In this document: piece by piece, positions 25,107 through 37,605 of the stretch | Position numbering within the stretch: the first letter of the stretch is position 1 | Layout of the letters: the number at the start of each line of letters is the position of its first letter | Assembly: GCA_027574665.1 (NCBI GenBank) | Contig: CM050650.1 | Span: 98,863,086-98,927,085, forward strand | Source of the DNA: Rhynochetos jubatus | Lineage: Eukaryota; Chordata; Aves; Eurypygiformes; Rhynochetidae | Length of the DNA stretch: 64,000 nucleotides | Reading direction: 5' to 3' | The notes under the pieces: generated by a model | What the model was told of the DNA's origin: nothing | Seen by the model: the letters and a program-made list of their open reading frames with translations, nothing else | The model's database searches: none | Program-made: the position numbers and the translations under genes

Positions 25107-27114
25107 GTATGGTGAAAATTTTAATTAAAAATGTTAAGGAAGATTTTTGTCACCTGTAGCTAACATATAAACATGCATCCGGCTCGGTCTTTTATGCGTG
25201 TTGTGTAACAGCTGCTGGTGTAGGCCCAGTTTGATTTTTGTGCTTGCGGTGGTTAAGAGGGATGTGGCAAAGGTAACTTTACACCACCTTTCTCTGAGCA
25301 GTAACATCACCACACTCTGTGTGGTTTATGATGTTAGAGGAGAAAATTATGGGTAAGATCCTCAGAAGTATGACAAGATGACGTAGCAAACCGTAGATGC
25401 CTAATTTGGCTATAAAAACAGATGTCTTATTTTGAGTGAAACTATCTTTTGGCTCAGAGTGATGTGCGTGCACTGAGAATTCAATCCTGCTTTGCTGAGT
25501 TCAAAGCAAGCTGTCCCTGTTAACCTGTGTGAGCTGTTGAACAAAGACGCTATGAAGTAGATGGATGGCTACTTGAAATGACAGTCACAATGGCATTTTT
25601 ATGCGGTGAGACCCCTGGGCTTCTGCTGCACCGTGCCTTATGTATGCAAGACAGACCGTGCATATTAAACCGCAGGAGATGTAGGATCAGGTCATCCTCT
25701 TGGTTATGAACGTGCGCGTGTCACTGGGAACTGCAAGTCTCCGTCATGCAGCTGTCGATTGGGATCTGAGGACTTCTGTGCTCTCCTCAGCCTCGCAGTT
25801 TTGTGAAGATGGCTGTGCTCTTCTGTGCGAAACGCCTGTAGGGCTTTGGTCTTCTTGGCAAGCTGCCGGTGGGACTTGCATTTGACTAAAGTTTCGGCCC
25901 CCCTTTAAGTGTTTCTCAACTATATTTGGGAGGTAGCTTGCTCAGTTTGTCTGCATAACGTCCCAATACAATGCTTTGTGGTGATTGTAAGGCAGACATA
26001 TGCTATATATTGATAATTTTGAAGCCTGGCTTGGGAAAATACAATTAAAAAAAACAAAGATAAAGCATATTTGACTATCTTGTGGAGTTTTGCCAAACCC
26101 AAACAGTGTTTATAATGCAGTGGGAGGAAAACATTTGGATCTGTTTCTAATTGCTTTTTTGAACTGTGCAATACGCTCTCTCTCTTTCAGAGTGAGTGGT
26201 TGGTTTGTTGTTTGGTGCGGGTTTTTTTTGTTTGGTTAGTTTTCTCTGATAGTGGTCTCTGATAGTGTCTGCAGATGAAGAGAAGGACATACCTTAGCTT
26301 GTTTGGTGTTGATAACAGGGTACATGCTAAGAAGCACGTGCATGTAACTTTACTAACATCAGCATAAAATACCTTTTAGCAGAGTCATCTTTAATTGCTA
26401 GGCTGTATGGATGCAAAATACATAGAGAAACTAATTGTAATAATAAAGTGTGACAAAGAAAATAGAATTATTGAACCTGCTGTATGTGAGTTTATTGGAG
26501 TGGCAGAGATCTCAGCCTTTGTTTCAGTCCCATTGTTCGTGTTTATAGCACTGTGAATGAGTACAGCAGCAGAAGCAATAATAATCGTTGTCATTATTAA
26601 GCCATTGGTTATTTAAATGTGATACTAAATTCCTGGTTTTATCAAGCCAGACCCTTGTGTTTCAGCAGACCAGTTCTGCTGCTGAATTCTTGCTTTGCTG
26701 CAGGAGAACGTGGGGTGGAAGAAAGATAGTGATAGCTTCCCAGGTCTCAGCATTGCCCTGAGACTGATACACCACAGTCAGAGATGATTGTAGTCTTGTT
26801 ATCCTTCCCCCCTCTGTCATGCCTTCACGCTCTGACACAGGCCGAGGTGAAGGGTATTTTGCACGAGAAGCAGATCTGCCGGCCTAGTGACAGCTGAGGA
26901 ATCTTCTCAGCTCGGCGTGGGTGGGAGAGGGCAATTCCTGGCGGGCCGCTTACTGCCAGAATGCAATTCCTTTCTGCTTTTGAGAATTAAAAAAGCCAAC
27001 AGGGTAGGCTTGGGAAGTGAGTAATGCATCCTTTATAGTCGTGCCTGTGTAGTGCAGGATGTATTTGGGGCATATTTATTTCAATTTTGTCTGTTTTTCT
27101 TTCCATGGTGGCAG
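25107..27114 (+). other. DST: DST intron, about 2.0 kb
   Basis: The intron starts gtatgg and ends ttccatggtggcag. No recognisable repeat was found and open frames are short. Nothing else was seen. Confidence 0.8.
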
Positions 27115-27207
27115 GTGAAACTGGTTAACATTAGAAATGATGACATAACAGATGGGAATCCCAAATTGACTTTGGGGTTGATATGGACCATAATTTTGCA
27201 CTTTCAG
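27115..27207 (+). CDS. DST: Dystonin exon: CH1 end
   Basis: This 93-nt, phase-0 exon encodes [17 protein letters not shown], then [24 protein letters not shown] is a hallmark of the last CH1 helices, and this segment carries the second actin-binding stretch of the family. Acceptor gtggcag and donor gtaagt flank it. Its phase-0 end matches the CH2 exon at 47016, giving ILHFQ then ISDIHVTG. The same acceptor exon can also be reached from the alternative first exon at 37581. Confidence 0.95.
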
Positions 27208-28700
27208 GTAAGTTGAATTTTGCTTGACAGTATGTTTTCAACCAGACTGTGGCGTACACTTGTGATGAGCGTGTCAACAGGGCTCCATACAGGCTGTGTA
27301 AAAATATAGATTGTATCTTTTCTCTAATGTGTATTTGAAGCGTTTGGTGATGTGTCTTATTTCGTGATGCAAACAAAATCTGAAGGTGGTGTTTGTTTGC
27401 TAATTTCCTGTTTGTGGAGGGAAAGAAGAATAGCTTGAGTTTTGAACATCATTAAAGACAACAGTGGATGTATACCTTGCAGTGTTGGACAAACCGGTCG
27501 TGTTTTGTTCTGCAGGCTTCTTTTGATGAGTTTGAAAATACATTAAAAAGTTTTAAAGCTTTTTCTCATACCGAATCTGAGTTTCTCTGCTGGTACGAGT
27601 ATGTTAGCAAGCACTACTCAGCGTTTTCGAGCAGTCGAAACGAACGCTCGGAGGTTTGTTTTTAGCCGCCCCAGCGATGTTGGTTTGGGTCACACTAGGT
27701 GGCACTCTGGCTGTTGTACAGTGGTGGGGTTGTGTACAGTATAATGCAGGCTTACAGTGTGTGGTGTTAGGTTGCTCCTCAAAATGAGCCTTTCACAATG
27801 GCTGTGGCTGTAGATGATGTAATTCAGATGACAGATAATTCTCATCTAGTGACTGCAGCATTGTTAGCTATAGACTCCGTGCTGTGCAGGCATTTTAAAT
27901 GGTCAGAAAATTACATGATCATACAGAAAAAGCATGGTTCACTTAGGAATATCCTGCACTGGGTTTAAGACTAGGAAAAAAAAAATTATTCTTAAATAAA
28001 ACCCAAAAAAGCTGCTAGGATCTCATTTGCTTTTCTGCAAATCCTAAGGAGGAGCAGAAGACATGAATAGGGCCAGCGTGGCCATGGTCTAAACAGGGTG
28101 CATAGACTAGCTCAGGCCAGTGCACAAGGTAAAGGTGAAGCCACTAACCGCTCACCACTAGCAAGGACCTGAAGTTCCCTCAGCTCCCCCTGTCATGTCA
28201 GTGTTTGCTTCCACATGGTTATACAGAGAAAGAAGTCTGGGCTTAAATGTATTTAAGCATGACCCACAGACTAGGCAGTGATTGAATGTTGCTGTGTTTT
28301 AAAAAATAAAGATTATTAAAACCTTACTAATAGTAGCTGTTATTGCAAATTGATCTTTACCCGAAGTATGTTTTATCTTTCTGAATAGGTTTATGCAGGA
28401 TGAAATTGTTAGTTTTCCTCACTAGCTGAAGCAGCAGGACTTCTGACACAATTTTGGGTGCTTGAATGTTAGTGTTAACTAGTTACAGCTATAAGAAACC
28501 ATGAGGAGGAAAAACATTATATAAAGTAACTAATTTAGGTCAGCTGGTGTGAGAAGGATTTCCCCCTGTAAAGTAGCCAGCTCAGTATGAAATATGTAGA
28601 AGCATTTAAATTGTAACTGAAACACACTTAGTTCCCTCTGTCCTGACCCCCAGTAACTACCAACTAAATCTCTGCCAATACAATTCGGATCTTGCAGATC

Positions 28701-28721
28701 TGTTTGTTTGTTTGTTTGTTT
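28701..28721. repeat. (GTTT)n microsatellite
   Basis: About five copies of gttt in a row, in intron. No function is suggested. Confidence 0.8.
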
Positions 28722-28980
28722 CCAAAGTATCTTTAAAAAAGTCAGTCTTAAAATAACTGTAACAAAGAATAATTGTTCTTAGACTAAATATTAACCCTCA
28801 TTAGTAAATATGAAATAACTAAACAGGTTGTTTTTTTTTTTAAAGATTTTCTTTTTGCTGTTAGTGGGTGAATTACCTACACTGATTGCAGAGGGGTTTT
28901 GTGAAGTGATGTAAGAGGCACCCACTGTGCTGCTCTGTGTTACCCTGGCATTTGCCTGCGTACCACTTCTTTTGAAGTAT

Positions 28981-29076
28981 ACAGAATCAATAAGGTTGGC
29001 AAAGACCTATAAGATCATCTAGTCCAACCATTAACCCAACACTATCGTACCCACCAGACCATGTCCTCAAGTGTCA
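28981..29076 (-). mobile_element. CR1 LINE 3' end fragment, older subfamily
   Basis: The sequence cagaatcaataaggttggcaaagacc, broken by substitutions, then gatcatctagtccaaccatt, then ccagaccatgtcctcaa resembles the reverse complement of a CR1 subfamily 3' end. That subfamily differs from the one that follows at 29077. Only about 95 bases remain. The abrupt change at 29077 suggests that the second CR1 inserted into this one. Confidence 0.7.
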
Positions 29077-29289
29077 AGAATCCCAGAATGGTTTGGGTTG
29101 GAAGGGACCTTAAAGACCATCAAGTTCCAACCCCCCTGCCATGGGCAGGGACACCCTCCACTACACCAGGTTGCTCAAAGCCTCATCCAGCCTGGCCTTG
29201 AACACTTCCAGGGATGGGGCACCCACAGCTTCTCTGGGCAACCTGTGCCAGTGCCTCACTGAATTTTTTCCTGATTTCTAATCTAAATG
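29077..29289 (-). mobile_element. CR1 LINE 3' fragment
   Basis: It starts with an imperfect CR1 tail (agaatcccagaatggtttgg). The standard 3' blocks follow (cactacaccaggttgctc, then acctgtgccagtgcctcac). It has a deletion before ttcctgatttctaatc and ends at about 29289. It lies antisense to DST and abuts an older CR1 fragment on the left. Confidence 0.92.
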
Positions 29290-30584
29290 GCTGTATGGCA
29301 GTTTGTGTCATTGACACCCCTATACATGACTGATTTGTGTTCAGAACATACAAGGAAGTTCAATTTTTGAATGAGGAAAATCTAGCAGCAGAGTCTTCAC
29401 AAAGGGATGAAGATTCACGGCCATGACTGTGTTTATGCGTGGAGCAATCCTATAGGTATTGGGAAAGTTATGGTGAGATTGAATTTGGAGTTAGGACACC
29501 TAAATCCAGGTGCTTATGGGGAGCTGTGTTCTAATGCATTAAGTGTCTAAATTGTCCCTATAATCTGATAATCTGAGTGATTGAGGTTTAGTCTATACAG
29601 CCAGTGTAGCCTAGAGAGCAAGTGAAATAGCCAGCTACTAGAGCCTCACGCCATTTGACTAAACATAAACATCTGTGTTGTTGGAGATTTATGAGACACC
29701 ATCATGAGTAACAGAAACATAATGTATGTCTTATGGGAAACCCACTATCATCTGGGAAGAGACAGATCAAGCAGGATAAAGTGCATCTTATGTGGTGGTA
29801 AACATGTTTAGCAACAGGTTTGAGGCCTGGAGGGCTAGTCAGTACAGTGGGTGAGGTTGGTGGAGCAATTCAGATCACTTGCAGTGGTGCCCAGAGCACC
29901 TGTCTGGGACAACTGAATAGCTCAGTAGGTGCCTAGAGCATGGTCTGAGATGACACATCATATCCACCCAGTAGGATATGCAGTGGAAAGCAAGTTTCCT
30001 TGGGTCCTCTGGTGTATCTGCTGTCCTCATGTAGATAAACAGTTTTAAGTGTCTCAGATGTTCTAGATGGTCAGTAGACTTTCCTTCAGAGTGTGAAACC
30101 AGCACAATTGCAGTTCACGATCCATTGATTGTAGCGACTAGATGTCCAGGGCTTTTGATTCAGTTTCCTAAAGACAGGTGGCATTTGAGTGACATTGAGG
30201 GGTGCTAGAGTATCCAGGATGTGCATGTTCTCTGGGACACCAGATCTGTGAGAGACCCATGTTCTACTAGACCTGCAGCTGAAGGCCAGTTAGGATATAG
30301 CAGGATATCTCAAAGAGCTCTAGAAACCCATGTTTAAGAAAGTGACTCCTGCATCCCCCAGACAGAATGGTCTCTTCAAGACCAGCCAGCATGTAAACAT
30401 GAATATGTGGACACCTATGTTGCGGTGTCTTAATCTGAACTGCCCCTTATTTTCCCAGCATTTGCAGAAGTAGTTGATTTCTCGGTGAGTGTAAGGAGCT
30501 ATTTGCTGGGTGATGGTACTGCCTCTGCTCCATCATTTATGTGTATTCTAATAACACCGCAGCCTGGGAGGTAGTCAGTATGCC

Positions 30585-30597
30585 GGGGGGGGGGGGG
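30585..30597. repeat. Poly-G run
   Basis: Thirteen consecutive G's followed by aggggtttgg. This is a low-complexity site that could form a quadruplex on the plus strand. It is not inside a recognised CR1. Confidence 0.8.
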
Positions 30598-33228
30598 AGG
30601 GGTTTGGTTGTTGTTAGTGGCTGCTTGTTTCTCTGAGTCATGGCCCTATCTGGAGGATAGGATTTCCCCAAAACAGAAAATCCTTCTGAGTATTGGAACG
30701 AATTTAGGAATGATTTGGGGGAAGACATAATGAACAAAAATAAAATATGATAGGCATTTGAGGATTAAGTTTCTCCTGCATATGAATTACATCTAGAGAT
30801 TATTATGGCTTTATGACTTGGTACCCATAATTAGATAAATAGAAATGTTGGTTTGAGTTATACCACTGACTTCCAGCTGCCGAAGTCCAGAAACTGTACA
30901 TTCTTCTGTGTCCCAAGAAATGTCGTATAAGATACAGAAAAGATGGAGTGGAAAATCCAGTGGTTTGAATTGAGTGTGTTAGAAAATAATTTGTCCTGTG
31001 GGTATTTAAAATCCCTGAGTCATGTAGGTTATTGGGATTTAGGCAAGCTTTCAATGTATACCATGTGGCTTTTTAAAAATTGAGGTTCATAATGCAGTGA
31101 CTACTGTAAGTTATTTTCCTGGCACCTGTAGAACATTCTGAATCAGATTACAGTATTTTTATAATTATAGGCTGTATGTATAAATATCCAGTTAATACTT
31201 GAATGGACTCCTTCAACACCCAGTACGTTTTCAGTGATGACACTGGAGATGAGCAGCTGTAAATGGAAGCAGAGTTTGGCCTCACTGAGTAACCACAGTT
31301 TTAGTGAGATAATTTCTGTGAAAATTGGTGATCATTTCTTTTCAGACCACTGCAAACATTCTTTAATTCAACAGATGTTAAATATTTAGAATAATTTGCA
31401 GTTGGTTGAAAAAAATAACCACACCAAAACAAAGCAAAACCTGCAACTTCAAACTTTCGGGCATCCAAAATTAGGCCTTTGTCAGTTCAGACCTTAAATT
31501 TCTGGAGCTTCTAAGTCATGATTTGATAAACTTTTTCTAATTGTTTCATCATCATTTTGCAGCTCAGGAACTTCTGTGAAGCACTTTCCCTCCCACCCTC
31601 CCCAGCTCCCTGCTCTCAGGCCTCTTTGCAGGATGCTGCTTGTCAAGGCTCTGGTCGCTACATTTTTGTCCAGACGCTACAGTGCTGTCCAGTCCCCTTT
31701 GGCCAGATGGCTGCTTTCTCTCAGGCTTTCTTAGAGCACGTGTTACCTTCTCACATTTCTCTTGTCAGCCAGAAAATAGGGGTTTTTTGGTGCTGACTCC
31801 TCATAAGCCTTCAAACAAAACTCATTCTTTATCAGTCTGCCCTGAAGCCATCTACAGACAATTCATTTGGTCCAGCAGTTAAACTTTTACTAGTGCTGGG
31901 CAAAAAGGTAAGAAGGGTGGATTTGTTTGTAGATGACTTGGCTGAGATAAAGGACAGCCACCGTCTGTTTCTCAAATTCCTGGTACCCCTTGCTGCAGCT
32001 CAGAGCCTGCGATGCAGGTAGTGATTTGGAATAACCCTTGCATTGGTTGCCAGGGCTGTGGCCTTCACACCAGTTGGCCAGAGGAGGAGACAGCTTGGCT
32101 GTGGTGGCCCATTCCAGTAAATGATGTGAAGGCAGAGGAATGATGGGATGTCCTGGGAACGATGCACCTTCCTCTGCTTCAGCCACTGTCTTTAAATCCA
32201 TGGTAGGGGATCACCCACCATACTAGAGGCATGCTGCGTGATTTCTTGGCACCTATTTCTTCTGGGAGCAGCTGGCTCTGAAGCTTGCCTCTGGGTCTTG
32301 CCTGAGCCATAGGTCTTGAAGCCCAAGGATTGAAGTTTAATCTGCCTCTGCTTTAAAATAGCTAGACCGGTTCAAGGTCTGATCTTCTCAAAGATCTAGA
32401 GATGGAGCCATGCAGCCAGTTGTCTAATCTCTGACTGTAAGTGGTTGTGGGATAAACTGTATTCCACCTGGGAGGTGCAATTCCCAGTCATTAGCCGTTG
32501 CAGCAGACCTGTCATTCAGCATTTGGTGGGGTATACTCTTCCTGTGTTTTATTACTTGGCTGGACTCCTAGTTAGCTCTTCTGGAATTCTTCAGAAATGA
32601 AAACAAAAAGTATTGCTAACTCTAAGCAATAGAGTGAGGAGGTGAGTATGGAGTTCTTGGCATTTCTGGGACTCATCTGAATCACAGCAAAAATGAGAGG
32701 CATTAAGGCTTATTGCAGTCATAGATAGACTTTATCTCTGCAAATAGTAGGGTGTCTGTAGAAGGGTAGGATTTACAAGCAGTTAACTCATCCATTTAAC
32801 TCTCTTCATCCTTAATCCCATAAAACCACCAACAACGAACAAATTCCTCTTTTTGTAAGCTATCTCACTGGATAGGAAAGCTCTCCTGTTCAGGGTCGTG
32901 ACTTCTGGTAGCTCAGTGGTACCTGAAAGCTGAACAGCTCTTCCAGATTTTGAGCGGTGGTTGCCAGCACAGCTCAGACAGCTCAGACCATAATCTTTTG
33001 TTTGTGCTGCCAAGCCTTTTTTTTTTTTCTCCTTGTTCTCTATCTTGTGCTGCTTTAATTTTCACTTTCTCTTTGGCCTGTGTTTATCTCTCTGTCATTC
33101 CGCGTGTGACCTTTGGGCTGTGCAACAAAACGCTTGCTGATTATCTGGTATGCTGTTTTAGTACCATGAAATGACACGTCCCATTTATGCTAAATGCTCC
33201 ATTGCTTTTGCTGTGTTGCATAAATGGG

Positions 33229-33247
33229 AAAAAAAAAAAAAAAAAAA
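33229..33247. repeat. Poly-A run
   Basis: Nineteen A's followed by gagggggaaggg. No LINE or processed-gene body could be recognised to its left, so I do not call it a retrotransposed copy. Confidence 0.75.
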
Positions 33248-34340
33248 GAGGGGGAAGGGATCTTAGATCCAAAACTACCTGAAAGGCATTCCTAGTAGGC
33301 TTTTGGTAATGTTATTCTAGGATAAAAGATAGCAGGCGCGATTTGATTGGCAAAGTGGAATAACCTTTCCTTTACAACACTTGCTGACCGTATGAAACGG
33401 GTGATGAAGCATGAATTAGCAGTGTACAAAGGATGAGCGGTCTCATGGTTTTGTGGACTAACAAATACACGGATATTCAGCAACATCGCCACTGTAAAGT
33501 GTAATACACCTGCCCCCTGTTAAGAACATAATGCATTTCACAGTCACAGACTTGACAAGTTACAGAAATGCACGGTTAAATGCAATCCCATACAGGTCTG
33601 CGTGAGCTATTTCACATCTTGATGTTAATCTTTTGTTTGCCATGTCTTAATGTTAACTTTTTGTTTGTGTTTAAGTAGCCTCTAAGATCAAATTGCAGAC
33701 AAGTGTTGGCCTAATCCTTTATTCATGTTATACTTCTTAAGGGTTTATGTGCCGGAAAAAGTCTTTTGCTAGTCTCTCCTTAAAACTTCCCGGGATTGGT
33801 GGATATAAACTTGTATCTTGGGTTTTGTGTTAATAAGGAAGGAAATACGTAAATCTGTGATAGTATTTTTATCAGCTTGGCTCATCTGGATCTTTGGCTT
33901 CAGCCAGCGCTGAGCTTCCATTCAGGTCTGGTCAGATGGCTGAGACAAAGCCCCTGGTGTGGTCAGGTCTTCGCTGTACTGTGGTGGTTCTCATAGACTG
34001 CAGTGGCAGTCTCTTCTGATGCTTTAGAATAACGTATTTCTTTGCTCTAGCAGACGGATTTTAGAAGAAATTACCCTTTTCTGGATCTCCGCTTTAATCC
34101 TGTTACTGTCTCTTTCCTTGCTGAGACCCAAGTTACGACTTTAGAGAATTGCCGTTGGCTGAAAGTGGTCATTTTGTCTTCAGTTACTCACACTTTCATT
34201 GATTATCTTCCCTCAACATGGAATGTGGTGTTCGCATAGGTTTGGGACTTTTTGTTTGTTTGTTTTTTAAATTAAAATCCCCACAACTGGTAAAAGAACT
34301 GCCAAACTGCATTTATGTCCTTGGTCTTTGCTTTGGTTCA

Positions 34341-34400
34341 AAAGTTAAAGTGACTTGCAAAGTTAAAGTGACTTGCAAAGTTAAAGTGACTTGCAAAGTT
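34341..34400. repeat. 18-bp tandem repeat, about 3.3 copies
   Basis: The unit aaagttaaagtgacttgc repeats three times exactly, plus six bases (boundaries at 34341, 34359 and 34377). Because 18 is divisible by three, one frame reads KVKVTC repeatedly inside a short open frame. No splice sites or homology support coding. The identical copies imply recent duplication. Confidence 0.9.
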
Positions 34401-36499
34401 TCTTTTTGGTTCATGGAAAACCACGGAACAGCAGAAAGAGTTGTTAATAGAAGGGTGATAGCCTTCTTACTCCAGAACAGCTGGTAAGTAATAGTTAAAT
34501 TGGTTACTAGGTATCAAAGATATGTATTTCTTACCTATTTCTAGAAAGATAGAAAGGCACAGATACTGCTAATAATCAGTAGAGAGATGTTTGGAATGCA
34601 TTCATTCCTAGCTAATATTTAGAAGCAGTTATATTCCGTGAGTAGCTGCAGATATACCAGGTGCGTTCAACTAAATGGGCCTGGAATATGCAGCAGTACT
34701 GGGCTTGTCACCAGTGTTTCGGAACAGACTGTTGTATTTTTGCTGCCTCATTTTTTTTTTAATTCTACTTCAGAGGCATCTGATTTTCTGAAAAAGTGAA
34801 GTACCTGCTCTTAAGAAAGAATAATAACAAAATTGCCGTATGTGTGAAGGAGGACGTGTAAGATCAGAGACTTTCCGAATTACTGATTGCATTACAAAAT
34901 GCAGGTTGTCAGCTGTAAAATAACAGTATGTGTTTCTTCTGACCTGTCCTGAATTAGATGTGATCTGACATTTTTATGACGGGCGGTGTGCCACTGCTTC
35001 TAACAGGAGGTTTGAAACAACAGAGAATACTTCAGGGATGTTTTGTGTTTGGAAGAAGGTGGTATCATACCGACGGTTAAATGGGTGTAAACAGTTTAAA
35101 GGAAATATGCACTTAATCACGCTCCATTAAAACTCGGTTAAGTAGTTTAATATAAACGATTGTTTAGAAACCTCAGTGCCAGTGTGTCTTAATTTAAATA
35201 TGTACTTGCACTGAAAATTGAAATTTGCAGCATTCTTAAGCAAATTCTCAACTCTGTGAAATTTGGGGAGGAAGAAGAACATTGGCAGTGTACTTGTGGA
35301 GCCTACGTATACTTTAATATGTTTGGGATTAGTCAGTGAATGCAGCATGTAAACTTGCAGTTGTACATTCAAATGCTGGGCACTTCAACGTTTTACTTAA
35401 TTTTTGCTTTATCAAGATAATCAGAATAAGTCTTTTTTATAAAATACATCCTGTAATACTTCGTATTGTTATACTATGATCTATTGAGCCTTATATTACT
35501 GTTATTAGACATGATGTTGTTAAACCAGAGGCTGTATCTGTGTGAAATGCAATCAGTCTTGGTCTGTTGCACTGCAAAGTCCTGAATCATCTTTTCTGAG
35601 GAGAGAGGTATATATTCAGGCCTAAGAGCCATTTGTTTGAACAAACACAGTGATGTTCTTTACAAAGACTCTTTTTTTCTCTTCAATGTGCCTTTCTATT
35701 AGTTAAGAGAGGCCAAGTCAGGACCCAGTCCAGTCCCATGTAGAAATGTGTTTTAAATCAGTGAGTTCTCTGGGCCTTGGCTGAAAGTCACTTTTCTACT
35801 GTGACTAGAATACAGCTTTTATTTTTCCTGTGAGTGAAGGGAGCAAATGCACAACCACAACTGTAGGTTAGGCATACTGCGTATGCAAATACAAGTCAAG
35901 CACATGAAGGAGTGTGGTCATAGCACAAACATTTACTTTGAAAAGAAACATGTTTGCATTGTACCTGTATGCAGCTGCCTGTCCGTCAGTGATACGCAGT
36001 ATTCTGTAACAGCCTTCTAGTCCCTTAGTCTTACGGTATAAAATTTTCTAAGCATTACTGTCAAGTTTTACGCCAGTGCCCTGAGAGTAGTCAGCAATGA
36101 GCATCTGTATCCTTGGAAATTCTTTGGAGGCTGATCCTACTTTGCTGTTTTCTAGGTCCCATCAGTAAAATGTCGCAGAATACTTCTGCGTGGAACCAGC
36201 CCCTGGGGATAAAGTTTCTGGGTTCCATTATCGCAATTCCTTTTCACATAAGCAAGGGAAGCTCAGTGGTTGACACCTGATAATGCTTGGCAAGTCACTC
36301 GGTAGCTCTTTCTTGGCATGAGAAACCATACACATCTACCCCTGCGGATGTGTGGTGGTTTTGGTAGGTTTTGCATATCGATAACAGTAATTAAGTGGAA
36401 GTTTAAAAAGGTCTTTTCCAAACCAAGTAAGCTGTTGATTTGACTTGCTTGCATTTTAATAGTCTACATTTCTACCTAGTTTTGGGGTAGCTTGGGGTA

Positions 36500-36669
36500 G
36501 TGCCCAGAGAAGCTGTGGGTGCCCCATCCCTGGAAGTGTTCACGGCCAGGCTGGATGAGGCTTGGAGCAACCTGGTCTAGTGGAGGGTGTCCCTGCCCAT
36601 GGCAGGGGGGTTGGAACTAGATGGTCTTTAAGGTCCCTTCCAACCCAAACAGCTCTGTGATTCTATGAT
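36500..36669 (+). mobile_element. CR1 LINE 3' end fragment
   Basis: Only the last 170 bases of a plus-strand CR1 are present, from tgcccagagaagctgtggg to gtgattctatgat. The copy is close to the young consensus in this window. It lies about 900 bases upstream of the internal DST first exon and in the same orientation. Confidence 0.94.
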
Positions 36670-37434
36670 GGTTGGATACTTCTTGGCTATTATAGTCAGA
36701 GCTACATGAGATGCCTGCAGAAACAGAGCATGGGAGGAGGATAAAGCTTCATTTTTATAGACAATAACTTTATGGACAGTTTTCTAGACAGATTGGCTCT
36801 TAGGATTTGTTTCATCTTTATCTGCTGGTAGGTTTAGACCTGCTGCAGTGTTCCAGCCCCCAGTACACAGCACCATTGCCCTGCACAAACTGTTACACTT
36901 GTATGACAGTAGTGAAGCAGCAGGTTATTTATAGCTGACAAATCAGTGAAAAATCACATCAGCCGCTATGAAAACTCCACATACAAATAAAAATTTGACC
37001 TCCAACAAGCTGTCAGAGCAATCTCTGATCCTTCACTTTAATCTTCTCTTCCATGGATCATTGGATACGTAATAAAAACATACGAAGTGCAAACCGAATC
37101 TGCTAACTAAATCCCTGCTATTTGCTGTGCTGCTTTGCTTTTGGATTGGGAGTGTAGCTAACAGTTTCAAAGGTTGCTCTATCTTTCCCTACTTTATCTT
37201 GCTCAAGTTACGAAATGAAATGGGAAGTTAAGAAACACGCGAGCATTTTCTGTCGCTCATAAATGCTATGTCATCTCTGTGAAAGGCCATCGGCGTTACA
37301 GCCCAACGCTGAAGCAGTGATGTTTATTTAAGAGGATTGGTGGCCAGAAATAAGCCACAGTGTCTAATCAGACACAGGCCCTGCCTGGGCACCGTGCCAC
37401 GACGTTTATTGCGTGTGCGTTTCTCATAAGCAAA

Positions 37435-37605
37435 ATGGCTACGAACTGAGGAGGATGGATGTGAAGTCTGGAAGAAATTACGGTGCAAACGGCGGTTCTT
37501 AACTTCCTGAGGAGGATTTAAGTGGATGTGAATATACTGGAATGAATGAGGCTATGCGACTGTGAGTTACCGAAAGCCAAATGGGGAATGTCTGTGGATG
37601 TGTGA
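37435..37605 (+). promoter_or_regulatory. DST: Probable 5' leader of internal DST transcript, with several upstream ORFs
   Basis: Directly before the internal ATG at 37581 lie small open frames at 37435-37449 (MATN), 37455-37502 (15 codons), 37526-37531 (start followed by stop) and 37542-37565 (MNEAMRL). A 19-codon frame at 37546-37605 runs past the main ATG in another frame. An in-frame stop at 37563-37565 makes 37581 the first usable start. The transcription start is not visible; there is no convincing TATA box. The uORFs matter only if the leader includes them, which is inferred. Confidence 0.4.

Larger units (their letters stand above)
27208..37434 (+). other. DST: DST intron, upstream part (to the internal first exon)
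   Basis: This is intron between the CH1 exons and the internal first exon. It contains CR1 fragments at about 28981-29290 and 36500-36669, a poly-G run, a poly-A run and a small tandem repeat, all listed separately. A possible terminal exon at 27516-27662 is described as a finding. Stretches 29.3-30.5, 30.6-33.2 and 34.4-36.5 kb show no gene or clear repeat. Confidence 0.75.

Noticed and set aside
33229-33247. Poly-A run as the tail of a processed pseudogene
   Set aside because: No gene-like sequence or target-site duplication could be seen on its left.
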